A stretch of DNA of 56,643 bases from an uncultured Selenomonadaceae bacterium (GCA_902778455.1 CACYXR010000021.1:1-56643); one strand, 5' to 3'. Numbered from the stretch's first letter, positions 1-9,084 are shown. A program made the numbers and translations. The notes: generated by a model not told the origin, from the letters alone.

Positions 1-161
1 GAAAACCAAGGCGCACCTGCACATCAGGCATTAACGGGTGGGTGCATTAAAACATGATGCCGGGATGCCTTTAATGTGATGCTTGTATTATAGCAGGGGC
101 CAGGGGATGTCGCAACCCCTTTCATCCCTATTTGTGCCGCCAGCGACAGCGGCGGAATGGA

Positions 162-177
162 TGTTTCACGTGAAACA
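162..177. other. parS site 1 (ParB/Spo0J binding palindrome)
   Basis: The 16-bp sequence TGTTTCACGTGAAACA is a perfect palindrome and matches the canonical chromosomal parS site bound by ParB/Spo0J during origin segregation. A second identical copy lies 133 bp downstream. That chromosomal parS sites cluster in the origin-proximal part of the chromosome is established; that this window is origin-proximal is inference. Confidence 0.88.
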
Positions 178-210
178 TTCGAACATAACCTGAAAATTTT
201 TGCACAATTT

Positions 211-250
211 ATAAAACCCGTGAAAGTACAGGGCTTCCACGGGTTTTATT
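211..250. terminator. Bidirectional intrinsic terminator between the parS sites
   Basis: AAAACCCGTG at 213-222 pairs with CACGGGTTTT at 238-247, giving a 10-bp stem with A and T tracts on either side. It probably ends transcription of a gene left of the window. Confidence 0.7.
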
Positions 251-294
251 TTGAAAAATATTGCGGTGAAATGGAAAAATGATTTTCGACGAAT

Positions 295-310
295 TGTTTC
301 ACGTGAAACA
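295..310. other. parS site 2
   Basis: Second perfect TGTTTCACGTGAAACA palindrome, identical to the copy at 162-177. Both lie in non-coding DNA, one on each side of a terminator hairpin. Confidence 0.88.
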
Positions 311-387
311 AACGAACATAACCTGAAAATTTTCTCACAATTATTTTTCTATCCAACGATTATTCTTTCGCGCGATTCACTTTTTCA

Positions 388-426
388 TTGACACCGTTTC
401 CGTCACGCATTATCATTAATTTAATG
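388..426 (+). promoter_or_regulatory. Promoter with overlapping palindrome upstream of the chelatase/transport operon
   Basis: TTGACA at 388-393, a 17-bp spacer and TATCAT at 411-416 form a near-consensus sigma-A promoter. A 13-bp palindrome, CATTAATTTAATG at 414-426, overlaps the -10 and could be an operator for a metal-responsive repressor such as Fur. It is only loosely Fur-box-like, so the regulator is inference. The start codon is about 180 nt further on, so the leader is long. Confidence 0.55.
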
Positions 427-448
427 AAGAATTCACTTTTTTATTCTT

Positions 449-574
449 ATCTTCGACCAAAATTTATATAAAATTTTGACCGAAGATACGCCTGCTACGC
501 AGGCTACATCCGAGCCTACGGCTCGGATGACGTCTCATAAATCTCCGTAAGAAATAAAAGTTCTAACGGAGATT
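449..574 (+). other. Stacked hairpins in the leader of the binding-protein gene
   Basis: Four consecutive inverted repeats: 449-487 (ATCTTCG...CGAAGAT, AT-rich top with two mismatches), 490-504 (GCCTGC-tac-GCAGGC), 507-529 (CATCCGAGCC-tac-GGCTCGGATG) and 540-574 (AATCTCCGT...ACGGAGATT). They lie between the promoter at 388 and the Shine-Dalgarno of the next gene, so they would be transcribed. No B12-box or other riboswitch core that I know is visible. They could be a structured leader or a decayed palindromic repeat element. Confidence 0.5.
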
Positions 575-605
575 AGTATTATGTAACGATTAGGAGAGGA
601 ATAGT

Positions 606-1565
606 ATGAAATCGACTTGGCGTTTTTTGACGGCGATTATTTGCGTTTTCGCGTTGGCGGTGACGCTCGGGTGCGGCGGTGGCGGCACGCCCCCGGAACA
701 GAAAAAAGAAACCTCTGCGGCCTTCGCAACAATCAAGGATGATCTCGGACGTGAGGTGACGTTGGCGAAGAAGCCGGAGCGCATCGTGGTGACGTCGGCG
801 TCATTTTTGGAGCCGCTGCACGCGGTGGGCGGCGACGTGGTCGGGCGGCCCGACTCGAAATCGGTGCCGGACTGGGCGAAGGACAAGACCAGCATCGGGC
901 GCGTCTACAACGTGGATCTGGAAAAGCTGCTGGCCTGCGCGCCGGACCTTGTGATTGCCAACAAGGGCATGAACGAGAAGCTTTTGGAGTCGCTGGAGAT
1001 CAACAAGATTCCGACGCTTGTGGTGGACATGAAAAATTATGAGGAAGTGAAGAACGAAGTTCGGATTTTCTCGCAGGTGACGGGCGAAAAGGAAAAAGGC
1101 GAAGCGCTGATCAAGAGCATGGACGACAAGATCAAGGCCGTCGTAGATAAGATTCCGAAGGAAAAGCGCCGCGTGGCGATCCTGCACAGCACAGCGCAGG
1201 GGCTCAGCGTGCAGCTTGACACCAGTATCGCGGGATCGACGGCGAAAATGCTGGGATTCGTGAACGTGGCGTCGGGCATGACGGCGCTGGAAAACAATCC
1301 GGACGCCGCGCCTTACAGCATTGAGACTTTGGTGGAGCAAAACCCGGAAATCCTCTTCGTCACCAGTATGGGAAAGATCGACGAAGTCAAGAAAGGCATG
1401 GACAACACGATTGCGCTGAATCCCGCCTGGCAGACCATTCCCGCTATCAAGAACGGCAAGATGTTTTATCTGTCCCAGGAACATTTCCTCCTGAGCCCCG
1501 GCATCGAGTACCCGGCTGCCGTAGAGGAAATGGCGAAGCAGGTGTATCCGGAGCTGTTCAAATAG
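606..1565 (+). CDS. Iron/tetrapyrrole ABC transporter substrate-binding lipoprotein (BtuF/FepB type)
   Basis: The 319-residue product is a periplasmic binding protein of the helical-backbone (TroA/BtuF) class that delivers siderophore, heme or corrinoid to an inner-membrane ABC importer. The N-terminus is a lipoprotein signal peptide, with hydrophobic residues 8-21 and a lipobox ending in LGC at Cys23, followed by a Gly/Pro/Lys-rich linker. The domain opening DDLGREVTLAKKPERIVV, the 'APDLVIA' segment and 'NPEILFV' are typical of the family. The start is supported by the GGAGAGGAA Shine-Dalgarno. It precedes the CobN-like gene on the same strand, separated by a repeat. No permease is adjacent; the nearest FecCD-type permease is at 24220. 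Ligand identity cannot be read from the sequence. Confidence 0.85.
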   Translation: MKSTWRFLTAIICVFALAVTLGCGGGGTPPEQKKETSAAFATIKDDLGREVTLAKKPERIVVTSASFLEPLHAVGGDVVGRPDSKSVPDWAKDKTSIGRVYNVDLEKLLACAPDLVIANKGMNEKLLESLEINKIPTLVVDMKNYEEVKNEVRIFSQVTGEKEKGEALIKSMDDKIKAVVDKIPKEKRRVAILHSTAQGLSVQLDTSIAGSTAKMLGFVNVASGMTALENNPDAAPYSIETLVEQNPEILFVTSMGKIDEVKKGMDNTIALNPAWQTIPAIKNGKMFYLSQEHFLLSPGIEYPAAVEEMAKQVYPELFK

Positions 1566-1575
1566 ATTCTATATC

Positions 1576-1719
1576 TTGCCCTCCCCTTGAGGGGAGGGGG
1601 GACCGTCGAAGACGGTGGGTGAGGTGGCACGAATATTGCGTTTGTGGCAATCGATACGTCTTAACACCTCATCCGTCAGCCCTACGGGCTGCCACCTTCC
1701 CCTCGTAGGGGAAGGCAAG
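1576..1719 (+). repeat. Interspersed palindromic repeat, copy 1
   Basis: The left arm begins TTGCCCTCCCC, forms a GC hairpin and continues through GGGACCGTCGAAGACGG to GGGTGAGGT. After about 45 bp of spacer, the right arm carries CCTCATCCGTCAGC, a short hairpin, CCACCTTCCCC and ends GGGGAAGGCAAG. Related copies are at 5510, 16468, 20934 and 46112. All lie between genes, and none has a transposase. Confidence 0.85.
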
Positions 1720-1769
1720 TTTAGTAGTAATTAGCTACAGTTTATCTATAAGGAAAGGAAGCGCGGCCT

Positions 1770-4700
1770 ATGAAGGATATCAAGATCATCTATCTGACCA
1801 ACGACAGCCGCCGTTACGCGGGTATGAAGAACGCCTGCCTCGCGCTGCAGGACGAGGGCAGGATTTCCGACTTCTGCATGGCGGTGAAGCTGGAGAATTC
1901 CAGTGAATGGGATCGTTTCTGGGAAAAGAAGTTCGGCGGCGCGAGCCTTGTGGTCGCGCGTTTCTTCCGAAACATCTCGAAATCGGCGTTTTGGGAATCC
2001 TGCCGCGATTTCCTGGCGGCGCATAATATTCCTTATCTTCTCGACGCGGTGGAGGGAAAAGACGCGCAGGACGCAAAAGGCGCGGGCGTGGAACCGGACG
2101 CGGCTTCGCGGCTCAAAGGCTACACCTTTTACGGCGGCGCCGAGAATTTCAGGAATTTTTGGCTCTATGCTTCATCTCTGTCCGACGCGGAAATTCCCGC
2201 GCCCGACGAGCCGAAGCAGCGCTGCTGGGCCGGTATTTATCATCCCGATTTAGCGGAGGGCTATACGACCGATCTTGCCGCGTACCGGGAAAAATACTGC
2301 AAGCCGGAGCGTCCGACGCTTGGACTGCTGTTTTACCGCGACGAATGGATCTGGGACGATCTCGCCTATCCCTCCGCGTTTATCCGCGAGGCGGACAAGC
2401 AGGGCGCGAACGTCGTGGCGGTGTTCACGAACCAGCTCCCGGACGAGAAGCTTGGGATGCCCAGCATTCGTAAGGTGTTCGAAGACTTCTTCACGGCTGA
2501 CGGGAAACCGGTCATTGACACGTTGGTCAGCACCATGAAATTCTCGCAGGTGGGCAACGGCAGCCTGACCGTCGACGAGCTGAAAAAGCTGGACGTGCCG
2601 ATCCTGGTTGCCTATACGCTCCTGACCACGGGCGAGGACTGGAAGAAGAATCCCGAAGGATTGAACGCCATCGAGACCTCCATCGGCGCCGCGCTGCCGG
2701 AACTGGACGGCGCAATCCACGGCGTGCCGATTGCGGAGCGGCGGGTGCTGCCCGACGGCGCGCTGGAATATCTGCCGATGGATGAGCGCGTCACGGCGAT
2801 GGTGAAAAAGGCGGCGGCCTGGGCGAAGCTGCGCCGCATGAAGAACGCGGACAAGAAGATCGCGCTGATCTTCCACAACTATCCGCCGAAGAACTACAAC
2901 ATCGGCAGCGCGTCGGGGCTCGACACGATGGAAAGCGCGCGGCGGCTGCTCTCGCGTATGAAGGAGGACGGCTACACGCTGGATTTCCTGCCGGAGTCGG
3001 TGGACGCGCTGATCAAGCTGATGACCTCCCACGCCACCAACGATTTGTCGCTTTTGACCGACGCCCAGGCGGAAGAATGCGAGAAGCTTTCTGCAAAAGA
3101 GTACACTGCATTCTTCGAGACGCTGCCGGAAACGGCGCGGCAGATGATGACCGACCAATGGGGCGAGCCGCCCGGAAGCGTGATGCTTTCCGACGAGGGC
3201 AATATCCTCGTGCCGGGCACCATGAACGGCAATATCTTCATGACGGTGCAGCCCGCGCGGCAGTATGGCATGGACCCCACGCGGGCGTACCATGACACGG
3301 CCATAGCGCCGACGCACCAATATCTGGCTTTCTACTACTGGCTGCGCGAGGTGTTCAAGGCTGACGCGGTGATTCATCTCGGCACCCACGGCAACCTCGA
3401 ATGGCTCCCCGGAAAGGCCGTCGGCCTCGACGACGCCAGCTATTCCGATATCGCGCTGGGGGCGTTGCCGAATATCTATCCTTATTTAATGACGATTTCC
3501 GGCGAGGGCATCATCGCGAAGCGGCGCTCCTCGGCCTGCCTTGTCGGTTATCTGCCCGCGCCGGTGGCGGAGGCGGGCGCCTTCGACGAGCTGGCGGAGC
3601 TGGAAAAGATGCTCGACGAATACAGCGCTTTCGCCAACAAGGACGGCGAGCAGGCGGCGGCCCTCGAGGAAAAGATCCGGGCGCTGGCGAAGGAAACGAA
3701 GCTCGACGAGTCGACGGAGGAGGACAAAGAAAAGCCGTTCTCCGAATACGCCGCCGAGCTCCACGCGCAGATCGAGGATATCGCGGATAGCGAGGTCCAT
3801 GTGGGCCTGCACGTGCTCGGCGAGCCGCCCTCAGGCGACCTGCTGGTGGGCGAGGTCATGCACATGCTTCGCCTCTCCAACGGGAAAATTCCCGCGCTCT
3901 ACGACCTCTGGGCGGAAAAATACGGGCTGGTCTTCGACGATCTTTTGAAGACGCCGTCGGCGGCCTGCGAGACCTTCGGCACGACGAACGGCGAAGCGGC
4001 GAACCGCGTGCGGAAGGAAAGCCGCGCGTTTATAGAAGCGATCGCCGAAAAGGGCTTCACTGCGGAAGCGGCGGAAGCCGCGCTGAAAATTTCCGAAGCG
4101 GCGGACGGTCCGCAAGACTGGAAAGAAAACCTTTCATCACTGGCGAAATACGTCATAGAAGAAATTTATCCGCGCCTGATGAAGACGGCGGATGAGCTCG
4201 AACACACGCTTTCCGCGCTGTCGGGCGGATATGTGCCGCCGGGACCGTCCGGCTCGCCCAGCGCGGGCGGCGTCGACCTCCTGCCGTCGGGCCGGAATTT
4301 CTACGGCGTCGATCCGCGAGGTTTGCCGTCCCAGGCGGGCTGGATCACCGGCATGAAGCTCGGCGACCGCATGATCGAGAAATACATCGGCGACGAGGGC
4401 CATTATCCCGAAAATATCGGCATGGTGCTCTGGTCGGGACCGAATATGCGGAGCAGCGGACAGGACATCGCGGAATTTCTGTATCTTTTGGGCACGCGCC
4501 CGATCTGGCAGAAGGGCAGCCTGCGGGTCACCGGCGTCGAGGTTATCCCGCTGAGCGAGCTGAAGCGCCCGCGCATCGATGTGACGGCGCGGATCAGCGG
4601 ACTGTTCCGCGACACGCTGCCGCAGCTCGCCGAGCTGATGGACGAGGCCGTGCTGAAGGTGGCGGCCCTCGACGAGTCCGACGACGACAACTTCATCCGC

Positions 4701-5501
4701 AAGCATATCCGCGAGGACAGCGCCCTTTTGCAGAAGGACGGCGCTTCTGCGGACGACGCGTGGCGCAGCGCGGCCTTCCGGGTCTTCGGCGACGCGCCGG
4801 GGACTTACGGCTCCGGCATCAATCTTGTGCTGGACGCGAAGAACTGGGAGACGGAAAAGGACCTCGCCGACGTCTATGTGCGTTGGGGCGGGCACGTCTT
4901 CGGCGGCGGCGCGCGGGGCGTCTTCCAGCCGGAGCTGTTCAAGAAGCGGCTGGCCGATACGGAGCTGACGGTCAAGAACGAAGAAAACCACGATATGAAC
5001 ATCCTGAGCTCCGACGATTACAACGGCTTCCACGGCGGCATGATCGCGGCCATCAAGAGCTTCGGCAGCAAGACGCCGACCTCTTACGTCGGCGACAGCG
5101 CGAACCGCGGCGCACCGAAGGTGCGGACCGTGGCGGAGGAAATGAAGCGCGTCGTGCGGTCCGAATCGCTGAACCCGAAGTACATCGAGGGCCTGATGCA
5201 GCATGGCTACAAGGGCGCGATGGACATGGCGAACCGCCTGAACATCAGCTTCCAATGGGACGCCACCTCCAGCGTGATGGAAGACTGGATGTACGACGAC
5301 TACGCGCAGAAATACGCCTTCGACCCGAAGGTCCAGCAGTGGATGAAGAAGGTCAACCCGTGGGCGCTCCAGAACATCGCGGAAACGCTGCTCGAAGCGG
5401 AGCAAAGGCAGATGTGGAACGCCGACGACGAGACAAAGGAAAAATTGCAGGAGCTTTACCTCTCCATCGAGGGAGAGCTGGAAGACGACGAGGACGAGTG
5501 A
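1770..5501 (+). CDS. CobN/BchH-like large subunit of an ATP-dependent metal chelatase
   Basis: At 1243 residues this is full length for the CobN/BchH/ChlH family, the porphyrin-binding subunit of class I chelatases that work with AAA+ I and D subunits. The family motif HLGTHGNLEWLPGK lies near residues 534-547. The C-terminal half is also CobN-like (GRNFYGVDPRGLPSQAGW; WGGHVFGGGARGVFQPE). A charged Glu/Lys-rich insertion spans roughly residues 610-680 and the C-terminus is very acidic. ChlI- and ChlD-like genes follow, so all three subunits are encoded. Cobaltochelatase is the default annotation. However, anaerobes usually insert cobalt with the single-subunit CbiK/CbiX, and the neighbouring uptake lipoprotein points instead to processing of an imported tetrapyrrole, as proposed for the CobN-like HmuS of Bacteroidetes heme operons. 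Direction and metal are unresolved. Confidence 0.88.
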   Translation: MKDIKIIYLTNDSRRYAGMKNACLALQDEGRISDFCMAVKLENSSEWDRFWEKKFGGASLVVARFFRNISKSAFWESCRDFLAAHNIPYLLDAVEGKDAQDAKGAGVEPDAASRLKGYTFYGGAENFRNFWLYASSLSDAEIPAPDEPKQRCWAGIYHPDLAEGYTTDLAAYREKYCKPERPTLGLLFYRDEWIWDDLAYPSAFIREADKQGANVVAVFTNQLPDEKLGMPSIRKVFEDFFTADGKPVIDTLVSTMKFSQVGNGSLTVDELKKLDVPILVAYTLLTTGEDWKKNPEGLNAIETSIGAALPELDGAIHGVPIAERRVLPDGALEYLPMDERVTAMVKKAAAWAKLRRMKNADKKIALIFHNYPPKNYNIGSASGLDTMESARRLLSRMKEDGYTLDFLPESVDALIKLMTSHATNDLSLLTDAQAEECEKLSAKEYTAFFETLPETARQMMTDQWGEPPGSVMLSDEGNILVPGTMNGNIFMTVQPARQYGMDPTRAYHDTAIAPTHQYLAFYYWLREVFKADAVIHLGTHGNLEWLPGKAVGLDDASYSDIALGALPNIYPYLMTISGEGIIAKRRSSACLVGYLPAPVAEAGAFDELAELEKMLDEYSAFANKDGEQAAALEEKIRALAKETKLDESTEEDKEKPFSEYAAELHAQIEDIADSEVHVGLHVLGEPPSGDLLVGEVMHMLRLSNGKIPALYDLWAEKYGLVFDDLLKTPSAACETFGTTNGEAANRVRKESRAFIEAIAEKGFTAEAAEAALKISEAADGPQDWKENLSSLAKYVIEEIYPRLMKTADELEHTLSALSGGYVPPGPSGSPSAGGVDLLPSGRNFYGVDPRGLPSQAGWITGMKLGDRMIEKYIGDEGHYPENIGMVLWSGPNMRSSGQDIAEFLYLLGTRPIWQKGSLRVTGVEVIPLSELKRPRIDVTARISGLFRDTLPQLAELMDEAVLKVAALDESDDDNFIRKHIREDSALLQKDGASADDAWRSAAFRVFGDAPGTYGSGINLVLDAKNWETEKDLADVYVRWGGHVFGGGARGVFQPELFKKRLADTELTVKNEENHDMNILSSDDYNGFHGGMIAAIKSFGSKTPTSYVGDSANRGAPKVRTVAEEMKRVVRSESLNPKYIEGLMQHGYKGAMDMANRLNISFQWDATSSVMEDWMYDDYAQKYAFDPKVQQWMKKVNPWALQNIAETLLEAEQRQMWNADDETKEKLQELYLSIEGELEDDEDE

Positions 5502-5509
5502 GTATATTA

Positions 5510-5645
5510 GCCTTCCCCTTGAGGGGAAGGTGTCAGCGAAGCTGACGGATGAGGTGTAACAACGTAACACTTGATTCAAGCGCAAGACTACAGCCACCTC
5601 ATCCACCGCTAAAGCGGTCCCCCTTCCCCTCAAGGGGAAGGCAAG
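5510..5645 (-). repeat. Interspersed palindromic repeat, copy 2 (reverse orientation)
   Basis: Carries the same two arms as the copy at 1576 but inverted: GCCTTCCCC hairpin, GTGTCAGCGAAGCTGACGG, spacer, then CCTCATCCACCGC and the GGTCCCCC arm ending GGGGAAGGCAAG. It separates the CobN-like gene from the ChlI-like gene. To its right (5658-5690), GGCAGCGAATTGATGGCCGG resembles DNA flanking the copy at 20934, so the element may extend beyond the hairpin arms. Confidence 0.83.
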
Positions 5646-5709
5646 GGATTTGTGGCAGCGAATTGATGGCCGGAATAATATCTAAACTACCTAAAGGGGG
5701 ACTACAAAC

Positions 5710-6732
5710 ATGAAGCGACAGGGGACATTTCCGTTTACCGCCATTATCGGGCAGGAGGACATGAAGAAGGCGCTGGTGCTGAACGTGGTCAATCCGCGGC
5801 TCGGCGGCGTGCTGATCCAGGGCGAGAAGGGCACCGCGAAATCGACGGCGGTGCGCGCGCTGGCCGACCTTCTGCCGCCGCGCCAGTGCATCCAGGGCTG
5901 CCGTTTCCACGACGACCCGGCGGACAAGTCGAACTGGTGCGACGAATGCCATGAAAAATACGACAACGCCGAGCCGCCCGTCGAGGAACTGCCGATGAAG
6001 GTTGTCGAGCTTCCGGTCAGCGCCACCGAGGACCGCGTGGTCGGCACGCTGGACATCGAGGCCGCCATCAAGGAAGGCAAGCGCTCCTTCGAGACGGGCA
6101 TCCTCGCCGACGCGAACCGCAACATCCTTTATGTGGATGAAATCAACCTTTTGGACGACCATGTTGTGGACGTACTCCTGGATTCCGCAGCGATGGGCAT
6201 CAATACCGTCGAGCGCGAGGGCATTTCCTATTCGCACCCTGCCCGATTCTCCCTTGTCGGCACCATGAACCCCGAGGAAGGCGATATCCGCCCGCAGCTG
6301 CTCGACCGCTTCGCGCTGTCCGTCTACGTCGCCGGTGAAAAAGACCTGGACCGCCGCGCCGAGGTCATCAAGCGCCGCCTCTCCTATGAAGACGACGCCG
6401 AGGCTTTCATCGCCCAGTGGGCCGAGGAGCAGAAAAACGAGGTACACCGTATCCAGCGCGCGATGAAGCTGCTGCCGCAGGTCACGACATCCAACGACAT
6501 CCTGCGCATGGCGGCCTCGATTTCCATCGCACTCGAAGTGGACGGCCACCGCGCCGACATCACATTGATCAAGACCGCCGAGACTTTGGCCGCCGTCGAC
6601 GGGCGCACCGAAACGACAAAGGAGGATTTGCGCGAAGCCGCGCGGCTGGCGCTGCCGCACCGTATGCGCCGCCGTCCCTTCGAGGAACAAAAGCTCGATT
6701 GGGAAACGGTGGACAAGGTGATTGACGCATGA
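5710..6732 (+). CDS. ChlI/BchI-like AAA+ ATPase subunit of the chelatase
   Basis: The 340-residue AAA+ ATPase is the I-type motor that drives the large chelatase subunit. Walker [10 protein letters not shown] lies near residues 38-46, Walker B is [12 protein letters not shown], and the sensor segment is [18 protein letters not shown]. Just after Walker A (about residues 58-80) is an insertion with four cysteines in two pairs, CIQGC and CDEC, which could bind zinc or an iron-sulfur cluster. The gene starts behind AAAGGGGGAC and overlaps the next gene by four bases (ATGA), which implies translational coupling. The subunit type is secure; the metal handled is not. Confidence 0.9.
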   Translation: MKRQGTFPFTAIIGQEDMKKALVLNVVNPRLGGVLIQGEKGTAKSTAVRALADLLPPRQCIQGCRFHDDPADKSNWCDECHEKYDNAEPPVEELPMKVVELPVSATEDRVVGTLDIEAAIKEGKRSFETGILADANRNILYVDEINLLDDHVVDVLLDSAAMGINTVEREGISYSHPARFSLVGTMNPEEGDIRPQLLDRFALSVYVAGEKDLDRRAEVIKRRLSYEDDAEAFIAQWAEEQKNEVHRIQRAMKLLPQVTTSNDILRMAASISIALEVDGHRADITLIKTAETLAAVDGRTETTKEDLREAARLALPHRMRRRPFEEQKLDWETVDKVIDA

Positions 6733-8633
6733 AGCGGCAGGGATACCCGTTCGCCGCCGCCCTCGGCATGGAGAAGGCGAAGGAAGCCGTGCTCCTCGCC
6801 CTCGTGAATCCCCGCGCCGGAGGGCTCCTGATCAGCGGCGAGAAGGGAACGGGAAAATCAACCCTCGCGCGCGGCGCGCGGGAGCTGATTGACGCGCCGT
6901 GGACGGAAGTTCCCGTCAGCGTCACCGAGGACCGCCTTTTCGGTTCGATTGACGCCGAAGCGGCGGTGAAGCTGGGCAAGCGCAAGCTCCAGCCGGGACT
7001 GGTGAACGAGGCGAAGGACGGAATCCTCTACATCGACGACGCGAATCTTTTGCGCGACAACATCCTGAACGCGGTGCTTTCCATCCGCGAGGCGGGCGGC
7101 TACCATTTGGAGCGCGACGGCCTCTCGGAGCAGAGGGAAACCGGCTATACGGTGCTGGCGGTCATGACGCCGGAGAGCGGCACATTGCCCGCTTCGGCCC
7201 TTGACCGTTTCGGACTCTTCGTATCGGTGGAGCCGGAGACGGACGGGGAAGCGCGGGCGGAAATCGTGCGCCGCGTGACGGAATACGAAAAAGACGGCGC
7301 GGCCTTCCGCGCGAAATGGGAAAAAGAAACGAAGGAACTGGCGAAAAAGATTGCGGACGCCCGTGCGCTGCTGCCGACGGTGGAGGTTTCCGACGCGATG
7401 ATCCGCCTTTCCTCGGTTTACACGATGAAAGCGAATACGGCGGGACACCGGGCCGACATTTATCTGATTGAGGCGGCAAAGGCCAAAGCCGCGCTCTCCG
7501 GACGGAACTACGTCACGCCGAAGGATCTGGAGCGCGCCGCCGAATTCGTGCTGCCCCATCGGATGCGTGACCTTCCGCCCGCCGAGCAGCCGGAGCCGAC
7601 GCAAAGCGAGCCGCCGGAGCAAAAAGAACAACAGACGCCGCCGCCGGAGCCGGACAACCGCGAGGAGCTTTTCTCCCAGCCGGACGCGCCCGCGCCGCAG
7701 GAGACGGAGACGGAATCCCACGAGGGCAATCAGGAGGAACAGCCGAAAGACGAGTCGATGACGAACCCGAACACGTCCAGCGGCGACCGTGTGGACGCCG
7801 CCGATATGCGCGTACAGCTGCCGCCGGTCTGGGTCGAGCCGACAAAGGGAAGGCAGAAGAAATCGGGCAGCGGCAAGCGCAGCGCGACGCGCACCGACGA
7901 ACGACAGGGCCGCTATGTCCGCGCCGAGCTGCCGCGGTCGAAGACCTCGGATATCGCCTTCGACGCGACGCTTCGCGCCGCCGCGCCGTACCAGAAATGG
8001 CGCGAGAAGAACGGCCTGGCGCTGGCGATCCGCAGCGAGGATATCCGCAGCAAGGTCCGCGAGAAGCGCACCGGCAATATCTTCCTGTTCGCGGTGGACG
8101 CCAGCGGCTCGATGGGCGCACGGGAGCGCATGAAGACGGTCAAGGGAGTGATCCTGAAGATTCTGCTCGAAGCGTATCAAAAGCGCGACCGCGTCGGCAT
8201 GATCGCCTTCCGAAAGAATCAGGCGGAGGTACTGCTGCCGGTTACAAAGAGCGTCGACTTCGCGCAGAAAAAGCTGGCGACGATGCCCACGGGCGGCAAG
8301 ACGCCGCTGGCGAAAGGACTGGAGAAAGCAGAGGACGTGCTGGACACCATCTACCGTCAGGATCCGCTGCAGGACCCGGTGCTGATCGTCATCACCGACG
8401 GCCGCGCCACGACGCCGCTGGTCCCCGGAGGCGACGCCACGGCGGAGGCCATGAACGAGGCGGAGCGCCTCGCCAAGCGCAAGCTCCCCGTCGCCGTCAT
8501 CGACACGGAGAACGGCTTCGTGAAGCTGGGCCTTGCGAAAAAACTGGCGAAAAAAATGGAAGCGTCCTATTTCCGCGTGGACAAGCTGTCCGAGGACAGT
8601 TTGCTTCGGGTTTGGAGAAAGATGAGTCGGTGA
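6729..8633 (+). CDS. ChlD/BchD-like chelatase subunit: AAA+ domain, acidic/Pro linker, VWA domain
   Basis: The 634-residue product has a full D-subunit layout. The AAA+ domain (about 1-280) keeps an intact Walker [10 protein letters not shown], and the acidic segment [11 protein letters not shown] low-complexity Pro/Glu/Gln linker spans roughly 285-350. The VWA/integrin-I domain (about 450-634) has the MIDAS motif DASGSMG near 456-462, the TPL threonine and a VITDGRAT segment. In this family the D subunit assembles with the I hexamer and binds the large subunit through its MIDAS. The last 55 codons recur as an isolated, strongly conserved fragment at 9085-9249. Confidence 0.9.
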   Translation: MKRQGYPFAAALGMEKAKEAVLLALVNPRAGGLLISGEKGTGKSTLARGARELIDAPWTEVPVSVTEDRLFGSIDAEAAVKLGKRKLQPGLVNEAKDGILYIDDANLLRDNILNAVLSIREAGGYHLERDGLSEQRETGYTVLAVMTPESGTLPASALDRFGLFVSVEPETDGEARAEIVRRVTEYEKDGAAFRAKWEKETKELAKKIADARALLPTVEVSDAMIRLSSVYTMKANTAGHRADIYLIEAAKAKAALSGRNYVTPKDLERAAEFVLPHRMRDLPPAEQPEPTQSEPPEQKEQQTPPPEPDNREELFSQPDAPAPQETETESHEGNQEEQPKDESMTNPNTSSGDRVDAADMRVQLPPVWVEPTKGRQKKSGSGKRSATRTDERQGRYVRAELPRSKTSDIAFDATLRAAAPYQKWREKNGLALAIRSEDIRSKVREKRTGNIFLFAVDASGSMGARERMKTVKGVILKILLEAYQKRDRVGMIAFRKNQAEVLLPVTKSVDFAQKKLATMPTGGKTPLAKGLEKAEDVLDTIYRQDPLQDPVLIVITDGRATTPLVPGGDATAEAMNEAERLAKRKLPVAVIDTENGFVKLGLAKKLAKKMEASYFRVDKLSEDSLLRVWRKMSR

Positions 8634-8660
8634 CAGATCGTCGAAAATATCCATTGTATA

Positions 8661-8707
8661 AAAACAGCTCCCCAAAATCTTGAATCAAGACTTCGGGGAG
8701 CTGTTAT
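8661..8707. terminator. Bidirectional terminator between chlD and the antitoxin gene
   Basis: AACAGCTCCCC at 8663-8673 pairs with GGGGAGCTGTT at 8695-8705 around a partly paired loop. It sits between convergent genes and can serve both. Confidence 0.75.
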
Positions 8708-8719
8708 ATTTTCTGCTGT

Positions 8720-8941
8720 TTATGCGGCATAGTTTGAGATGGAGATTTCCACGGGCGCCTTCTTCACGGCGTCCACGATTTGCTCCAAACGGGCCGATAC
8801 CTCATCGCTATAAGAAACTTCCCCGCACTGTTTGCACACATGGGACGGAACATTCTTGACGATAACAATGCAGTTTCCAAGATCGACCATGAATGTCGTC
8901 AGTTTGTCTTCCATATCCCCCTGACACATGAAGCAAGTCAT
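8720..8941 (-). CDS. YgiT/MqsA-type zinc-finger antitoxin-like protein
   Basis: This 73-residue protein carries two CxxC pairs, CFMC near the N-terminus and CKQC near residues 37-40. This is the zinc-binding layout of YgiT-type (MqsA N-terminal) proteins, which usually follow a DUF4258-type toxin gene. The start overlaps by four bases (ATGA) the stop of the toxin remnant at 8938-9026, so the normal toxin-antitoxin coupling is preserved although the toxin is destroyed. It lacks the HTH domain of full-length MqsA. Because the toxin is broken, it is an orphan antitoxin or may serve another role. Confidence 0.75.
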   Translation of the reverse strand: MTCFMCQGDMEDKLTTFMVDLGNCIVIVKNVPSHVCKQCGEVSYSDEVSARLEQIVDAVKKAPVEISISNYAA

Positions 8942-9026
8942 TTTTTAGTCCCCCTTCGTGTTTTCAAGTCCGCTTCCCATTTGTGCTCTGTCGGCATAGT
9001 TTTTTGATTTCTTCAATCATTGGCAC
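8938..9026 (-). pseudogene. DUF4258-type toxin remnant with large internal deletion
   Basis: Reading from the GTG at 9026 (preceded by AGGAG) gives MPMIEEIKKLCRQ, which resembles the N-terminus of DUF4258 proteins. In another frame the DNA then reads PTEHKWEADLKTRRGTKK and stops in the ATGA shared with the antitoxin gene, which resembles the DUF4258 C-terminus. About 60 central codons are missing. Family assignment rests on recalled patterns and should be checked by search. Confidence 0.65.
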
Positions 9027-9050
9027 GGTTGTTCACGCTCCTGCTTTTGT

Positions 9051-9079
9051 ATTATAGCTGATTTTACCATATTTGTTAA
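9051..9079 (-). promoter_or_regulatory. Promoter of the decayed toxin-antitoxin locus
   Basis: On the minus strand, TTAACA (9079-9074), a 17-bp spacer and a perfect TATAAT (9056-9051) lie just upstream of the toxin remnant. The promoter looks intact, so the antitoxin gene should still be transcribed. The -35 ends only 5 bp from the duplicated chlD fragment. Confidence 0.65.
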
Positions 9080-9084
9080 GCTAC

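Larger units (their letters stand above)
162..333. repeat. 39-bp direct repeat carrying the parS sites (162-200 and 295-333)
   Basis: Each copy consists of the 16-bp parS palindrome, two variable bases (TT or AA), and an identical 21-bp tail that begins CGAACATAACC and ends AAAATTTT. The copies differ at only those two positions and start exactly 133 bp apart. The conserved tail is not part of the known parS core and its role is unknown. Confidence 0.85.

Noticed and set aside
394..605. Cobalamin riboswitch upstream of the binding-protein gene
   Set aside because: The locus suggests it, but I could not find the B12-box core, only simple hairpins.
4137..5633. Long minus-strand frame opposite the CobN-like gene
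   Set aside because: Shadow of a conserved gene, runs into the repeat at 5510, no plausible domain.
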